Source: Pseudomonadota bacterium (GTDB lineage Bacteria; Pseudomonadota; Gammaproteobacteria; Burkholderiales; Rhodocyclaceae). From it: a stretch of 64,000 bases of DNA. The notes under the pieces are model-generated. The model was not told the DNA's origin, did not search any database, and saw only the letters and a program-made list of their open reading frames with translations. Positions 8,288-17,377 of the stretch are shown here, piece by piece; the first letter of the stretch is position 1, and the number at the start of each line of letters is the position of its first letter. The position numbers were made by a program, and so were the translations under genes. The stretch spans positions 24,996 through 88,995 of the forward strand of contig JAFEFC010000033.1 of assembly GCA_018240785.1 (NCBI GenBank), read 5' to 3'.

Positions 8288-9007
8288 TCAGTAATGCGGC
8301 GTCTCGTTCGGCCGCAGGTCGAACAGCAGCACTTCGGCCCGATCGCCGTTGGCGAAGTCGATGGTGCGCGGATGGCGCAGCTTCACCGCGTCGCCCGCCG
8401 ACAGGCGCTGGCCGTTGATGTCGATTGCGCCGCGCGCGACATGGACGTAGGCGTAACGGGGTTCAGCGAAGCCGACGCTGTGCCGCTCGTCGCCATCGAA
8501 CAGCCCGGCATGGACGCGGACGTCCTGATGCACTGACAGCGAGCCGTCCGCGGCGTCGGGCGAGATGACCAGCCGCAAGCGGCCGCGCTTTTCCTCGGGG
8601 GTGAAGTGACGCTGCTGATAGCGGGGTTCGACGCCCTTGCGGTCGGGTACGATCCAGATCTGCAGGAAATGCACGAGCTCCTCGCGCGAGGCGTTGTATT
8701 CGCTGTGACGCACGCCGCTGCCGGCGCTCATCATCTGCACATCGCCCGGACGGATCACCGAGCCGGTGCCCATCGAGTCCTTGTGTTCGAGTGCGCCGTC
8801 GAGGACGTAGGAGAAGATTTCCATGTCGCGGTGGCCGTGCGTGTCGAAACCGCGACCGGGGCGCACGCGATCCTCGTTGATCACCAGCAGGTCGGAGAAC
8901 CCCATGTGCTTGGGGTCGTAGTAGCTGCCGAAGGAGAAACTGTGCAGCGAATGCAGCCAGCCGAAGTTCGCCAGGCCGCGTTCGGCGGCCGGTCTGAGTT
9001 CCATCAT
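8288..9007 (-). CDS. Pirin-family bicupin protein
   Basis: A 239-residue bicupin. The metal ligands expected from YhhW-type pirins are all present: His57 and His59 (FDTHGHRD), His101 and Glu103 (GVRHSEYN). Some of these proteins have quercetin 2,3-dioxygenase activity in vitro, but the cellular role is generally unclear. The double ATG start at 9005-9007 follows a clean GGAGG site. A LysR-type gene is divergent with only 115 bp between starts; this pirin/LysR pairing is common in proteobacteria and suggests direct regulation. Confidence 0.92.
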   Translation of the reverse strand: MMELRPAAERGLANFGWLHSLHSFSFGSYYDPKHMGFSDLLVINEDRVRPGRGFDTHGHRDMEIFSYVLDGALEHKDSMGTGSVIRPGDVQMMSAGSGVRHSEYNASREELVHFLQIWIVPDRKGVEPRYQQRHFTPEEKRGRLRLVISPDAADGSLSVHQDVRVHAGLFDGDERHSVGFAEPRYAYVHVARGAIDINGQRLSAGDAVKLRHPRTIDFANGDRAEVLLFDLRPNETPHY

Positions 9008-9122
9008 GTGCGCGTCCTCCTCGTCGTCTGCGTCTGGGCGATTGCGATGGGCGTACTCTAGTCGGCTGCCGTGTAGCGAAATAGACCACAATCGACAAAT
9101 CACCATTGCCACAGAAGCAACA

Positions 9123-10013
9123 ATGAACCGACTGGATGCGATGAATCTCTTCGTGCGGGTGGCCGATCTGGGCAGCTTTGCGGCGGTGGCCAACCAGTTC
9201 GGTGTGGCGCGCTCGGTGGTGACGCGCCAGATCGCGGCGCTCGAGGAGCATCTGGGCGTGAAACTGATGGTGCGCACGACGCGGCATCTGACGCTGACCA
9301 CGGCTGGAACGAGCTATCTGCAGAAATGCCGCACCATCCTGGACCTCATCGACGTCGCCGAGGCCGACGTGATGGAAGAGCGACTGACCCCGCGCGGCAA
9401 CCTGCGCGTCAGCCTGCCGCTGAGTTTCGGTCTCAAGCGCATCGCGCCCTTGCTGCCGGACTTCCTCAAGCGCTACCCCGACATCAGCCTCGCGCTGGAT
9501 TTCACCGACCGCCACGTCAATCTGATCGACGAAGGCGTCGACCTGTCCATCCGCATCACGGCGCGGCTCGATCCAGGCGATGTCGCGCGCAAGCTCAGCG
9601 AAATGCGCCTGCTGGCGGTCGCCTCGCCCGCCTATCTGGCGCAGCACGGGCGCCCGGCGGATCCGTCCGAGTTGTCGGCGCACGCCTGCCTGGGCTACTC
9701 ACCGAAGGCGAACAACCGCCCGTTGACCTTCCAGATCGACGGCCAGACGGAGAACATCTACCTGCCCTTCCGCCTGCAGGCCAACAACGGCGATGCGCTG
9801 GCCGAAGCCGCCGCGCAGGGGCTGGGCATCACGCTGCAGCCGGATTTCATCGTCGCCGACTACCTGGCCAGCGGTGCGCTCGAAGCCGTGCTCGAGCACT
9901 TCGCGCCGCCGCCGTTGGGCATCTACGCGATGCTGCCGAGCAACCGCTACCTGCCGCACCGTGTGCGGGCGCTGATCGACTTCCTCGCCGCTGCACTGGG
10001 GCAGGGCGCCTGA
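9123..10013 (+). CDS. LysR-family transcriptional regulator
   Basis: A 296-residue regulator. The N-terminal winged helix-turn-helix is clear (MNLFVRVADLGSFAAVANQF, then SVVTRQIAALEEHLGVKL). A LysR substrate-binding domain of the CrgA/AaeR-like type follows from about residue 90 to the end. LysR proteins bind as tetramers near divergent promoters. The pirin gene starts 115 bp away on the other strand and is the obvious target. The natural inducer is not known. Confidence 0.92.
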   Translation: MNRLDAMNLFVRVADLGSFAAVANQFGVARSVVTRQIAALEEHLGVKLMVRTTRHLTLTTAGTSYLQKCRTILDLIDVAEADVMEERLTPRGNLRVSLPLSFGLKRIAPLLPDFLKRYPDISLALDFTDRHVNLIDEGVDLSIRITARLDPGDVARKLSEMRLLAVASPAYLAQHGRPADPSELSAHACLGYSPKANNRPLTFQIDGQTENIYLPFRLQANNGDALAEAAAQGLGITLQPDFIVADYLASGALEAVLEHFAPPPLGIYAMLPSNRYLPHRVRALIDFLAAALGQGA

Positions 10014-10133
10014 ACACGCTGGCGGCGCTTCGCGGGCGGGCGGGCAAACTCGCGGCGGCGCCGGGAGCGAGCCAAGCCCGCCGCATCCGTGACCGATTCG
10101 GCGTGACGGCCATCCTGCGGGGCGGCCTGCTCG

Positions 10134-11510
10134 TCACCCGGCAGGCGGAGCGCCCGGCCCGGCCGATCGCGACGGCTGGCGCATCAGCACGAATTCTTCT
10201 GCCGCCGTCGGATGGACGGCGATGGTGCGATCGAAATCGCGCTTGGTCGCGCCGCAGGTCAGGGCGACTGCAAGGCTCTGCACGATTTCCGGTGCATCGG
10301 CGCCGATCATGTGGATGCCCAGCACACGGTCGCTGAGGCCGTCGACCACCAGCTTCATGTAGCTGCGTGCGTCGCTGCCGGCGAAGGCCGTCTTCATCGG
10401 GCGGAAGTCCGACTCGTAAACATCCACCGGGCCGAGCTTCATGGCGTCGGCCTCGGACAGCCCGACCGTGGCGATCGGCGGATCGGTGAACACCGCGCTG
10501 GCCACGGTGCGGTGGTCCACCCGGACGTGCCTGCCGCCGAACTCGGTGTCGGCGAACGCGCGGCCTTCGGCGATCGCCACCGGCGTCAGGTTCACGCGGT
10601 CGGTCACGTCACCGATCGCCCAGATGCCGGGCGCGCTGCTGCGGCTGTCGGCGTCCACCGCGACGGCGCCGCCGGCGGTGAGGCGCACACCCGCTTCCTC
10701 CAGCCCCAGCCCTGCGGTGTTCGGTCGCCGGCCGGTGGCGTTGAGCGCGGCGTCGGCGGTCAGCACCGAGCCATCGGTCCGCTGCAGCGCAAAGCCCGAC
10801 TCGCCGCGGTGCAACGCCTTCAGCCCTACTCCGGCAGCCAGCGTGATGCCGCGCGCTTCCAGCGCCTGTGCCAGCCGCGTGCACAAGTCGGTATCGAAGC
10901 CGCGAAGCGGATGGGCGCCGCGGTAGGCGACGGTGACCTTCGCACCCAGACCCGCCAGGATGCTGGCGAACTCCATCGCGATGTAGCCGCCGCCGATGAC
11001 GATCAGCGACTGCGGCACTTCACGCAGGTTCAGCACGTCGTTGGACGTCATCGCCAGTTCGAGTCCGGGCAGGGCGCCATGTGCCGGCGCGCCCCCGGTC
11101 GCGATCAGGATGCGACCCGCGCGCACCGTGCGTCCGTCGATGTCGACCGTATCGGGGGCCAGCAGGCGCGCGCGGCCCGGCACCAGCTCGACGCCGCCGT
11201 CGGCCAGCATCTTGCGGTAGATGCCTTCCAGACGATCGATCTCGCGTGCCTTGGCGTCCGCCCAGCGCGACATCTCGAAGCGGCCGCCGACATCGGTCCA
11301 GCCATAGCCCGCCGCCTCCTGCAGCGCCTGGGCGTAACCCGCGGCGTACATCATCAGCTTCTTGGGCACGCAGCCGCGGATCACGCAGGTGCCGCCCACG
11401 CGGTCGGCCTCGGCGATCAGCACGCGCGCGCCATGCACCGCCGCCCGCCGCGACGCCGCCACACCTCCGGAACCGGCGCCGATGACGATCAGGTCGAATT
11501 GCTCGTTCAC
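10134..11510 (-). CDS. gor: Glutathione-disulfide reductase
   Basis: A 458-residue flavoenzyme of the pyridine nucleotide-disulfide family. It has the FAD-binding GAGSGG near residue 11, the redox-active disulfide Cys42/Cys47 in GGTCVIRGCVPKK, an NADPH-binding GGGYIAMEFASILAGLG, the second FAD motif WAIGDV, and the C-terminal active-site HPTAAEE. These features fit glutathione reductase rather than lipoamide dehydrogenase, which has GGTCLNVGC. It reduces GSSG with NADPH in the cytoplasm. The start is a GTG at 11508-11510 with an AAGGAGA site. It could in principle be a related trypanothione-type reductase, but that is unlikely in bacteria. Confidence 0.92.
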   Translation of the reverse strand: MNEQFDLIVIGAGSGGVAASRRAAVHGARVLIAEADRVGGTCVIRGCVPKKLMMYAAGYAQALQEAAGYGWTDVGGRFEMSRWADAKAREIDRLEGIYRKMLADGGVELVPGRARLLAPDTVDIDGRTVRAGRILIATGGAPAHGALPGLELAMTSNDVLNLREVPQSLIVIGGGYIAMEFASILAGLGAKVTVAYRGAHPLRGFDTDLCTRLAQALEARGITLAAGVGLKALHRGESGFALQRTDGSVLTADAALNATGRRPNTAGLGLEEAGVRLTAGGAVAVDADSRSSAPGIWAIGDVTDRVNLTPVAIAEGRAFADTEFGGRHVRVDHRTVASAVFTDPPIATVGLSEADAMKLGPVDVYESDFRPMKTAFAGSDARSYMKLVVDGLSDRVLGIHMIGADAPEIVQSLAVALTCGATKRDFDRTIAVHPTAAEEFVLMRQPSRSAGPGAPPAG

Positions 11511-11631
11511 TCGGGGTCTCCTTTGCACTTGAGCCGTGGACGCGCGAAGCCGGCTGGGCTCACGACCGATAGCCGGCTGTGAGGGTGGGGTGCCAGCGTG
11601 GGCGGGGCATGGACCACACTAACCATCCACG

Positions 11632-11655
11632 GGCCGGCCGGGAAACCGGTCGGCC
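11632..11655. repeat. GC-rich stem-loop
   Basis: GGCCGGCCGG (11632-11641) pairs with CCGGTCGGCC (11646-11655) with one mismatch around a GAAA loop. There is no run of T on either side, so it may be a structural RNA hairpin or simply a GC-rich chance stem. Confidence 0.4.
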
Positions 11656-11761
11656 ATCCATCCGCCTTCGCGCCTGCGCTCCACACGAGTGGTGCGCGCC
11701 GGTCACATCCTCCGGCATGTATCGGCTGCCTCGGAATCGCCAAGTCCGGTCACAGGGGCGC

Positions 11762-11789
11762 GTCCCTACCGGTTTCGCGCCGCGCTCAC
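11762..11789. repeat. 28-base intergenic repeat, copy 1
   Basis: This segment matches 13358-13385 at 24 of 28 positions in the same orientation, ending in the shared CCGCGCTCAC. Both copies are intergenic and both are followed about 12 bases later by TAGGC. Confidence 0.45.
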
Positions 11790-11863
11790 CGCCCGCAGTC
11801 TAGGCCGAATGGCGCCGTGATGTCAGCGGTTGTCTCGCGTGGCGACTGGCGCGGCGGCGCGAG

Positions 11864-11900
11864 CTGTCGCAGGCGCAGATGGTGAAACTGCCTGCGACAG
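11864..11900. repeat. Perfect inverted repeat downstream of the DUF1345 gene
   Basis: CTGTCGCAGGC (11864-11874) and GCCTGCGACAG (11890-11900) are exact reverse complements with a 15-base spacer. It begins 38 bp beyond the DUF1345 stop and could stabilise or end that transcript. No T-run follows. Confidence 0.5.
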
Positions 11901-11937
11901 GCGCAAGGTGAAGTGCCGGTCGTCTCCCTTTTCGACA

Positions 11938-12636
11938 TCAGGCGAGGCTGCCGGCGAACACATTCACTGCGAGGGCCAGGACAACGAGGTTGAACGCGAA
12001 GGACAGCACCCCGTGGGTGAGCGTCAGCCGCCGCAGATGCCGGTTGGCGACTGCCACGTCCGATACCTGCGACGTCATGCCGATGACGAGCGAGAAGTAG
12101 AGGAAGTCCAGGTAATCCGGCTCCTTGTCGCCGGGGAAGAGCAGGCCGCGGCGCGGTTCGTGTTCCTCGTCGCGCAGGCCGTAGTAGACATGCGCGTAAT
12201 GCAGCGCGAACACCGTCTGCAGCAGCAGCCAGGCCGACGCCAGCGATGCCATCGACAGGGCGAGGTAGCCCCAGCGGACCATCCCGTGCAACGCGCGGCT
12301 GGTGCCGACCGCCTGCGCCACGGCGATGACGCTCGCGCAGGCCGCGACGGTGGCGAACACGAACAGCGCCGCCGCCCCGGGGTCGATCCACTGCGCGCGG
12401 CGGCGCGTCGCCTGCGCATCCAGGCCGGCGATCCAGTGCCAGGTGATGCCGAAATACGTGACGCTGTAGGCCAGCCAGCCGATCAGCCAGGGAAACTCAT
12501 CGCTGGGCAGCGTGCCGCGTGTGACGACCAGCATGGCGAGCGCCGCAGCGCCCAGCGCCAGGCCCTGGCGCTGCAGTGCGCTCAAGCGGACCGACCAGTG
12601 CAGGCCGTACAGCGGATGAGGGATGGGTTGCGGCAT
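11938..12636 (-). CDS. DUF1345 family inner-membrane protein
   Basis: A 232-residue protein with about five or six hydrophobic segments. Conserved DUF1345 landmarks are visible: WLIGWLAY, a central WLLLQTVFALHYAHVYY, and FLYFSLVIGMTSQVSDV. The family is widespread in proteobacteria and has no proven function. The MPQP start at 12636 follows a weak AGG site. It is divergent from a second small membrane protein gene (DUF202) with 288 bp between them. Nothing nearby indicates a substrate. Confidence 0.85.
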   Translation of the reverse strand: MPQPIPHPLYGLHWSVRLSALQRQGLALGAAALAMLVVTRGTLPSDEFPWLIGWLAYSVTYFGITWHWIAGLDAQATRRRAQWIDPGAAALFVFATVAACASVIAVAQAVGTSRALHGMVRWGYLALSMASLASAWLLLQTVFALHYAHVYYGLRDEEHEPRRGLLFPGDKEPDYLDFLYFSLVIGMTSQVSDVAVANRHLRRLTLTHGVLSFAFNLVVLALAVNVFAGSLA

Positions 12637-12924
12637 GACGGACCTGTCGGTGGGCGGGTCTGCGATCGGGAAGGGACGGGGCGGGCGCCCTCTGGCGGAC
12701 ACCTTGCGCCCTGGGCAAATATCCGCGGGTGGTGAAGGAGTAGTCAACACGAAAGCGTGGGCCTATCCTGTGCCGAATACTGTGGGGTTGCGCCAGGCAG
12801 CATCAGCCCTTGGTCATGCTCTGCGAACGCAGGACAGGGCGGCGGGCGCAGAGAGCATGCACGACCCCCGGCCGGTGTGGCGCGCGCCGCGCCGACGCCC
12901 CGCTGACTTTGACGGAACCGCCAC

Positions 12925-13290
12925 ATGTCCGACCTCAATGACCCGCGCGTGTTCTTCGCCGCCGAGCGCACCTTGCTGGCGTGGAACCGCACCAGCCTGG
13001 GGCTGATGGCCTTCGGCTTCGTCATTGAGCGTTTCGGCCTGTTCATGCACCTGATCCTGCGTGCGGGCGACCCCCAACTGCAGCGCGGCGCGTCGTTCTG
13101 GATTGGCCTGGGCTTCGTGCTGCTGGGCGCGCTGGTGGCGGTCAGTTCTGCCTGGCAGTACCGCAAGGTGGTCCGGACGCTCAAGCCGATCGAGATTCCA
13201 GACGGCTACAGCGTCAATGCCGGCCCCGCGATCAACCTCATCGTCGCCGTGCTCGGGCTCGTTCTGCTCGCCTTCCTCTTCATCAACTGA
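12925..13290 (+). CDS. DUF202 family small membrane protein
   Basis: A 121-residue protein with three predicted membrane segments. The N-terminal NDPRVFFAAERTLLAWNRT is the diagnostic DUF202/YidH motif (ERTxLAWxRT). Family members are inner-membrane proteins of unknown role. The ATG at 12925 has only a weak GGA site. It stands alone on the plus strand. Confidence 0.88.
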   Translation: MSDLNDPRVFFAAERTLLAWNRTSLGLMAFGFVIERFGLFMHLILRAGDPQLQRGASFWIGLGFVLLGALVAVSSAWQYRKVVRTLKPIEIPDGYSVNAGPAINLIVAVLGLVLLAFLFIN

Positions 13291-13357
13291 CGGACGTTGC
13301 AAGCGATACCAGCAGTCCGACCGATCGCGAGGGTTTGGGTATCAGCCTGTGGCCGGC

Positions 13358-13385
13358 GTTCCTGCCGGGTTCGCACCGCGCTCAC
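13358..13385. repeat. 28-base intergenic repeat, copy 2
   Basis: Partner of 11762-11789 (24 of 28 identical, same orientation). It lies in the 257-bp space between the DUF202 gene and bdhA, where nothing else was recognised. Confidence 0.45.
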
Positions 13386-13547
13386 GGCGTCCCGTTTAGG
13401 CGGTCTGGCGGTCGATGCCTGTTCAGCGCGCATCCGGTTCAGCCAGGGCCGCCTGCCGGATGTTGTTGAAGCGGCCCTTCTACACCTGGTCAGAAACATG
13501 GCGAGCGCGGTTGATCAAAAACGGTAACGCGCGGTCATGCCTTGCCC

Positions 13548-14327
13548 TTACTGCATGTGCCAACCGTGACTGACGACGAAGGACTGGCCGGTGAGGGCGC
13601 CGGTCGGGAAGGTCGCGAGGAACAGGGCGGTCTGCGCCACGTCCGCGGTGGTGGTGAAGACACCGTCGACCGTGTCGCTGAGCATGATGTCCTTGACCAC
13701 CTCGGCTTCGCTGATCCCCAGTTCCTTCGCCTGCTCGGGAATCTGCTTTTCGACCAATGGCGTGCACACGAACCCCGGACAGATCACATGCGAATGCACG
13801 TTGTGCGCAGCCCCTTCCTTGGCGAGCACGCGCGACAGGCCCAGCAGGGCGTGCTTGGCGGCGACATAGGCCGATTTGAGCTTCGACCCTTCGTGCGAAT
13901 GCACCGAGCCCATGTAGATCACCTTGCCTCCGCGATCGTCCCGGTACATGTACCGCAGCGCCGCCCTGGTGGTGAGAAAGGCACCGTCCACGTGGATGGC
14001 CTGCATCTTCTTCCAGTCCGCAAAGGTGTAATCCTCGATCGGATTGACGATCTGGATGCCGGCGTTCGACACCAGGATGTCGAGCGCGCCGAAAGTGTCG
14101 ACCACCGCCTTGGTCCCGGCATTGACGGCGTCTTCGCTGGTGACGTCCATCGCGACGCCGAGCGCCCGGCCGCCGCCGGCCTTGATCTCGTCAGCAGTCT
14201 GCTGCGCGGCCACCAGGTTGATGTCGGCAATGGCCACGGCCGCGCCAGCCTTGGCATAGACGAGGGCGATTTCCTTGCCGATGCCGCTCGCGGCACCGGT
14301 GATGAGGGCAACTTTTCCGTTCAGCAT
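13548..14327 (-). CDS. bdhA: 3-Hydroxybutyrate dehydrogenase
   Basis: A 259-residue short-chain dehydrogenase. The NAD-binding TGAASGIG (10-17), the NNAG-type SNAG (87-90), and catalytic Ser141, Tyr154 and Lys158 (YVAAK) are all present. The C-terminal half ([18 protein letters not shown] and the [11 protein letters not shown] region) is characteristic of D-3-hydroxybutyrate dehydrogenases. It interconverts 3-hydroxybutyrate and acetoacetate with NAD in the cytoplasm, a step in PHB breakdown. The ATG at 14327 has an AAGGAG site. It lies 101 bp downstream of the FAD/patatin fusion gene and is probably in the same operon. Confidence 0.93.
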   Translation of the reverse strand: MLNGKVALITGAASGIGKEIALVYAKAGAAVAIADINLVAAQQTADEIKAGGGRALGVAMDVTSEDAVNAGTKAVVDTFGALDILVSNAGIQIVNPIEDYTFADWKKMQAIHVDGAFLTTRAALRYMYRDDRGGKVIYMGSVHSHEGSKLKSAYVAAKHALLGLSRVLAKEGAAHNVHSHVICPGFVCTPLVEKQIPEQAKELGISEAEVVKDIMLSDTVDGVFTTTADVAQTALFLATFPTGALTGQSFVVSHGWHMQ

Positions 14328-14428
14328 GGTGAGGCTCCTTGTCGATTCAATCAGTACGATCGAAGACCGCGTCACCCGACCCAAGGGTCAGGCCGGCCCT
14401 GATGTGGCGCGTGCCTGGGCGCCCGCGC

Positions 14429-16669
14429 TCACCGCTCCAGCGCCTTGCGGGTCATTCTGTAGCCCGACTCGACCAGTTGGTCGATGGTCTGGCGCGAGAA
14501 GTCGTAATCCTTGGATGACGGATCATCCTCGCCGTTCTCGCGGATGATCCGGGTGATCGTCATCGGCGCATCCTCGCCCATCATCGCGATGAATCGAGGG
14601 CGATGGCGGATGCGCTCGGCGGTGGCGGCCGGCAGTTCGGCGACGATCTCAGCGACGAGCCTGCGGAAATCGTTCACCAGTTCGCGGGTGCTCAGATCGC
14701 TGCGAACACGCTCGCTGTAAAGGATTTCGCTCTGCCGGGCCATGGCTTCCGCGAGGTTGGCGGGCATGACGTTCCGCTTGCCGGGGAACAGGTCGATGAT
14801 GAAGACGCGCTTGCCGGCGGATCCGCAGCGTTGCACGACCAGGTCCAGCGGCGAATTGCTGACGATGCCCCCGTCCCAGTAATGCCTGCCGTCGATCGTC
14901 GTCCATCGAAAACCGGGCGGCAGGCTGCCGCTGGCGATGATGTGCGCCGGCGCCAGCTCGTCCACGTAGCTGTCGAACACGACGAGTTCGCTGGTCTGCA
15001 CATCGACCGCACTCACCATGAGCCGGATCGGACTTGACCTCAGCTTGCCGAAGTCGACGTACCTTTCGAGTAGCTTGACGGCCGGCGCGGTGTCGTAAAG
15101 GCTGAACCAGCGGTTCGGCCACTGCTCCGGGCCAAGCATCGGCTGCAACCAGCGCGGCTTGAAGAACTGGGGCACGCCGAACAGGGCGATCTGCCCGCAG
15201 GCGAATTCCCGACGCAGATTCTCATCCGCGATGAACGGCGTGGCGATGGCCAGGTCGTTCCAGAACGCAGTCAGCGCTTCCGCGGCGTGATCGGGATTAG
15301 CGGCGATGATGGCGCCGTTGAAGGCGCCAATCGACACCCCGGCGACCACGTCCGGGCGGATGCCGGACTCCTCCAGCGCGCGAACCGCGCCGCACTCGAA
15401 TCCGCCGAAGGCGCCACCGCCCTGCAGGATGTAGATGGTCTGGTTGGGGATGTGGCACAGCGTGTAGTCGGGATCGGAGAGGCGTGCCTTGCTGGACTTG
15501 AGGTTCACCCGGTTCTTGATGAGCAGCTCGGTCACCTTCGTCTCTTCGGTCGGCCGTCCGAACGAGAACAGCGCGCGCGGCACGTCGTGCCGCAGGAAGA
15601 ACGAGGCGAAGGATCCCGACTGCAGCGATCCGCGCTCGATCCGCTCATCGCTGGCTTCGAATTGACCGAGCAGGTTGAAGCTCAGATCGAACACTTCGCT
15701 ATAGAAATAGGTGACTTCGTCGTACGGCACGCGCTGGCCAAGCATGTTGCGGGCCGCGGTGCGTCCCTGCCGGATGGCGTTGTCCCAGTGTTCGACGCGG
15801 CGCTGGCGGCTGAAGATGGGATCGAAGAAGTTGGCCACGTCGCCGGCGGCAAAGACTCCGGGCTGATTCGTCTGCAGGAAGCGATCGACGACGATGCCGT
15901 CGTCCACGGCGATGCCGCTGCCCTGCAGAAAGCCGGTTTCCGGTATCACGCCGGCGCCGATGACCACCATGTCGCAGGCAATGGTCCGGCCGCCCTGCGT
16001 CAGCACGGCCTCGACCGCGGTCTCGCCCCGGATTGCCGTCGGGCTGTCGCCGACGATGACGTCAACGCCATGCGCACCGAAGCCGCGCTGGAAAAAGCTC
16101 GAAACCCCCGGCATGTGGAGCTTCCCGAGCAATTCGTGGCGTTCGAGCAAGGTGACGTCGATGCCTCTTTGCCGCAGCGAGGCCGCGGCCTCCAGGCCGA
16201 TGAAGCTGCCACCGATCACCACGGCGCGGCGCGCCTTCTGCGCACTCGTGCGGATGGCTTCGGCGTCTTCCAGCGAGCGAAGATAGAACACGCCGGGCAG
16301 CGCCGCGCCGGGCAGCGACAGACGCCTCGCCGATGCCCCGGTGGCGATCAGCAGGTGCCCGTAGCGGATGTCCGCGCCGTGCCCGGTGCGAACCATGTGC
16401 CGTCCGGGATCGATGGCGGCAACAGGGGTGCCGAGCAGCAGTTCGATCTGCAACTCGTGGTATCGGGCCTTGCTGAGCACCTGCTGAGGGGGTGGTGCCT
16501 TCCCGGCCGTGAGGGCGACCTTGGACAGCGGCGGGCGATGGTAGGGGAGATGCGGCTCGGCGGCGAGCAGCAGAATGCTTCCCTCCGCGCCCTCGGTCCG
16601 CAAGGTTTCCACCGCCGTGGCGCCGGCCAGGCCACCGCCGACGACGACGAAATCAACGTGCCTGGTCAT
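14429..16669 (-). CDS. FAD-dependent oxidoreductase fused to a patatin-like phospholipase
   Basis: A 746-residue two-part protein. Residues 1 to about 390 are a ferredoxin-reductase-type flavoprotein: FAD motif GGGLAG (11-16), ATG (110-112), NAD motif GGSFIGLEAA (153-162), and GVFAAGD (271-277). Residues about 410-746 are a patatin lipase: oxyanion-hole loop QGGGAFGGFECG (416-427), nucleophile Ser446 in GVSIG, and Asp599 in DGG. The C-terminal region beyond the core resembles the DUF3734-type extension. The frame is continuous, with no sign of a frameshift. A patatin gene next to bdhA is a known arrangement (bdhA-patD in Legionella); the flavoprotein fusion is the odd part. A role in PHB or membrane-lipid turnover is inferred. 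Confidence 0.88.
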   Translation of the reverse strand: MTRHVDFVVVGGGLAGATAVETLRTEGAEGSILLLAAEPHLPYHRPPLSKVALTAGKAPPPQQVLSKARYHELQIELLLGTPVAAIDPGRHMVRTGHGADIRYGHLLIATGASARRLSLPGAALPGVFYLRSLEDAEAIRTSAQKARRAVVIGGSFIGLEAAASLRQRGIDVTLLERHELLGKLHMPGVSSFFQRGFGAHGVDVIVGDSPTAIRGETAVEAVLTQGGRTIACDMVVIGAGVIPETGFLQGSGIAVDDGIVVDRFLQTNQPGVFAAGDVANFFDPIFSRQRRVEHWDNAIRQGRTAARNMLGQRVPYDEVTYFYSEVFDLSFNLLGQFEASDERIERGSLQSGSFASFFLRHDVPRALFSFGRPTEETKVTELLIKNRVNLKSSKARLSDPDYTLCHIPNQTIYILQGGGAFGGFECGAVRALEESGIRPDVVAGVSIGAFNGAIIAANPDHAAEALTAFWNDLAIATPFIADENLRREFACGQIALFGVPQFFKPRWLQPMLGPEQWPNRWFSLYDTAPAVKLLERYVDFGKLRSSPIRLMVSAVDVQTSELVVFDSYVDELAPAHIIASGSLPPGFRWTTIDGRHYWDGGIVSNSPLDLVVQRCGSAGKRVFIIDLFPGKRNVMPANLAEAMARQSEILYSERVRSDLSTRELVNDFRRLVAEIVAELPAATAERIRHRPRFIAMMGEDAPMTITRIIRENGEDDPSSKDYDFSRQTIDQLVESGYRMTRKALER

Positions 16670-16801
16670 GTTCCGGTTTCCGTGGTTTCGTCGGCTGTGT
16701 CCGTCGGAGCAGTGTCCGGTATGCCGGTGACCCGCCGATCGCGCCCGCTGTGGCGACCCTGCTGGGCCGCCACGGCATCTCCTGGCCGATAACGTGCCAA
16801 G

Positions 16802-17377
16802 CTATGATTTGCGCGGTGGTAGTACGGTCAGCACCCGCACGATGAAGGCATGCAGTTCCGTCATGTAATTGCGCAGGAAATCGGCCGTCCCTTCATTGGT
16901 GACCGTGCCGTCCTCGGTGATGAGTCCTGGGGTGAGATGGATGTAGGCTTCGGGGGAGTTCATCTGCGGCGAATTGCAGAAGCTGAGCACGCCGCGCAGG
17001 CTCTGCTGCGCCACGGCGGTGCCGATCGAGCCCACTGATGCACCGATGACGGCAGACGGTTTGTGCGCGAATGAGTTCTGTCCCCATGGCCGGCTCGCCC
17101 AGTCGATGGCGTTCTTCAGCCCGCCGGGGATGGAGCGGTTGTATTCCGGTGTGACGAACAACAATGCGTCGACATCGGCGATCGCTTTCTTGAATGCGCG
17201 CGCCACCGGCGGAAAGTCGGCGTCGTAGTCGTAGCTGTAGAGCGGCAGATCCCTGATCGCAATCTCGGTGAATTCCAGCTCCGCTGGTGCAAGGCGGATC
17301 AGGGCCTTGGAGAGGAGGCGGTTGATGGAGGCGGTGGCGAGACTGCCGACGAAGTAACCGACCTTGTAAGTGGCCAT
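16802..17377 (-). CDS. NADPH-dependent FMN reductase-family protein
   Basis: A 191-residue flavodoxin-like protein. It has the phosphate-binding GSLATASINR (11-20) and the conserved PEYNRSIPGGLKNAIDW segment (77-93), which together define the FMN_red family (ChrR, YieF, azoreductase-like). Such soluble homotetramers reduce quinones, chromate or azo dyes with NAD(P)H. The ATG at 17377 has an AAGGAG site. It is followed by the fusion gene on the same strand after 132 bp and preceded by a DoxX gene, so a redox-stress operon is possible but not shown. Confidence 0.9.
   Translation of the reverse strand: MATYKVGYFVGSLATASINRLLSKALIRLAPAELEFTEIAIRDLPLYSYDYDADFPPVARAFKKAIADVDALLFVTPEYNRSIPGGLKNAIDWASRPWGQNSFAHKPSAVIGASVGSIGTAVAQQSLRGVLSFCNSPQMNSPEAYIHLTPGLITEDGTVTNEGTADFLRNYMTELHAFIVRVLTVLPPRKS

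Larger units (their letters stand above)
11511..11937. other. 427-bp intergenic region with hairpins and a repeat
   Basis: No gene is supported here. The region holds a GC-rich stem-loop (11632-11655), one copy of a 28-base repeat (11762-11789) and an 11-bp perfect inverted repeat (11864-11900). It lies between the start of gor and the end of the DUF1345 gene, both on the minus strand. Confidence 0.6.
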
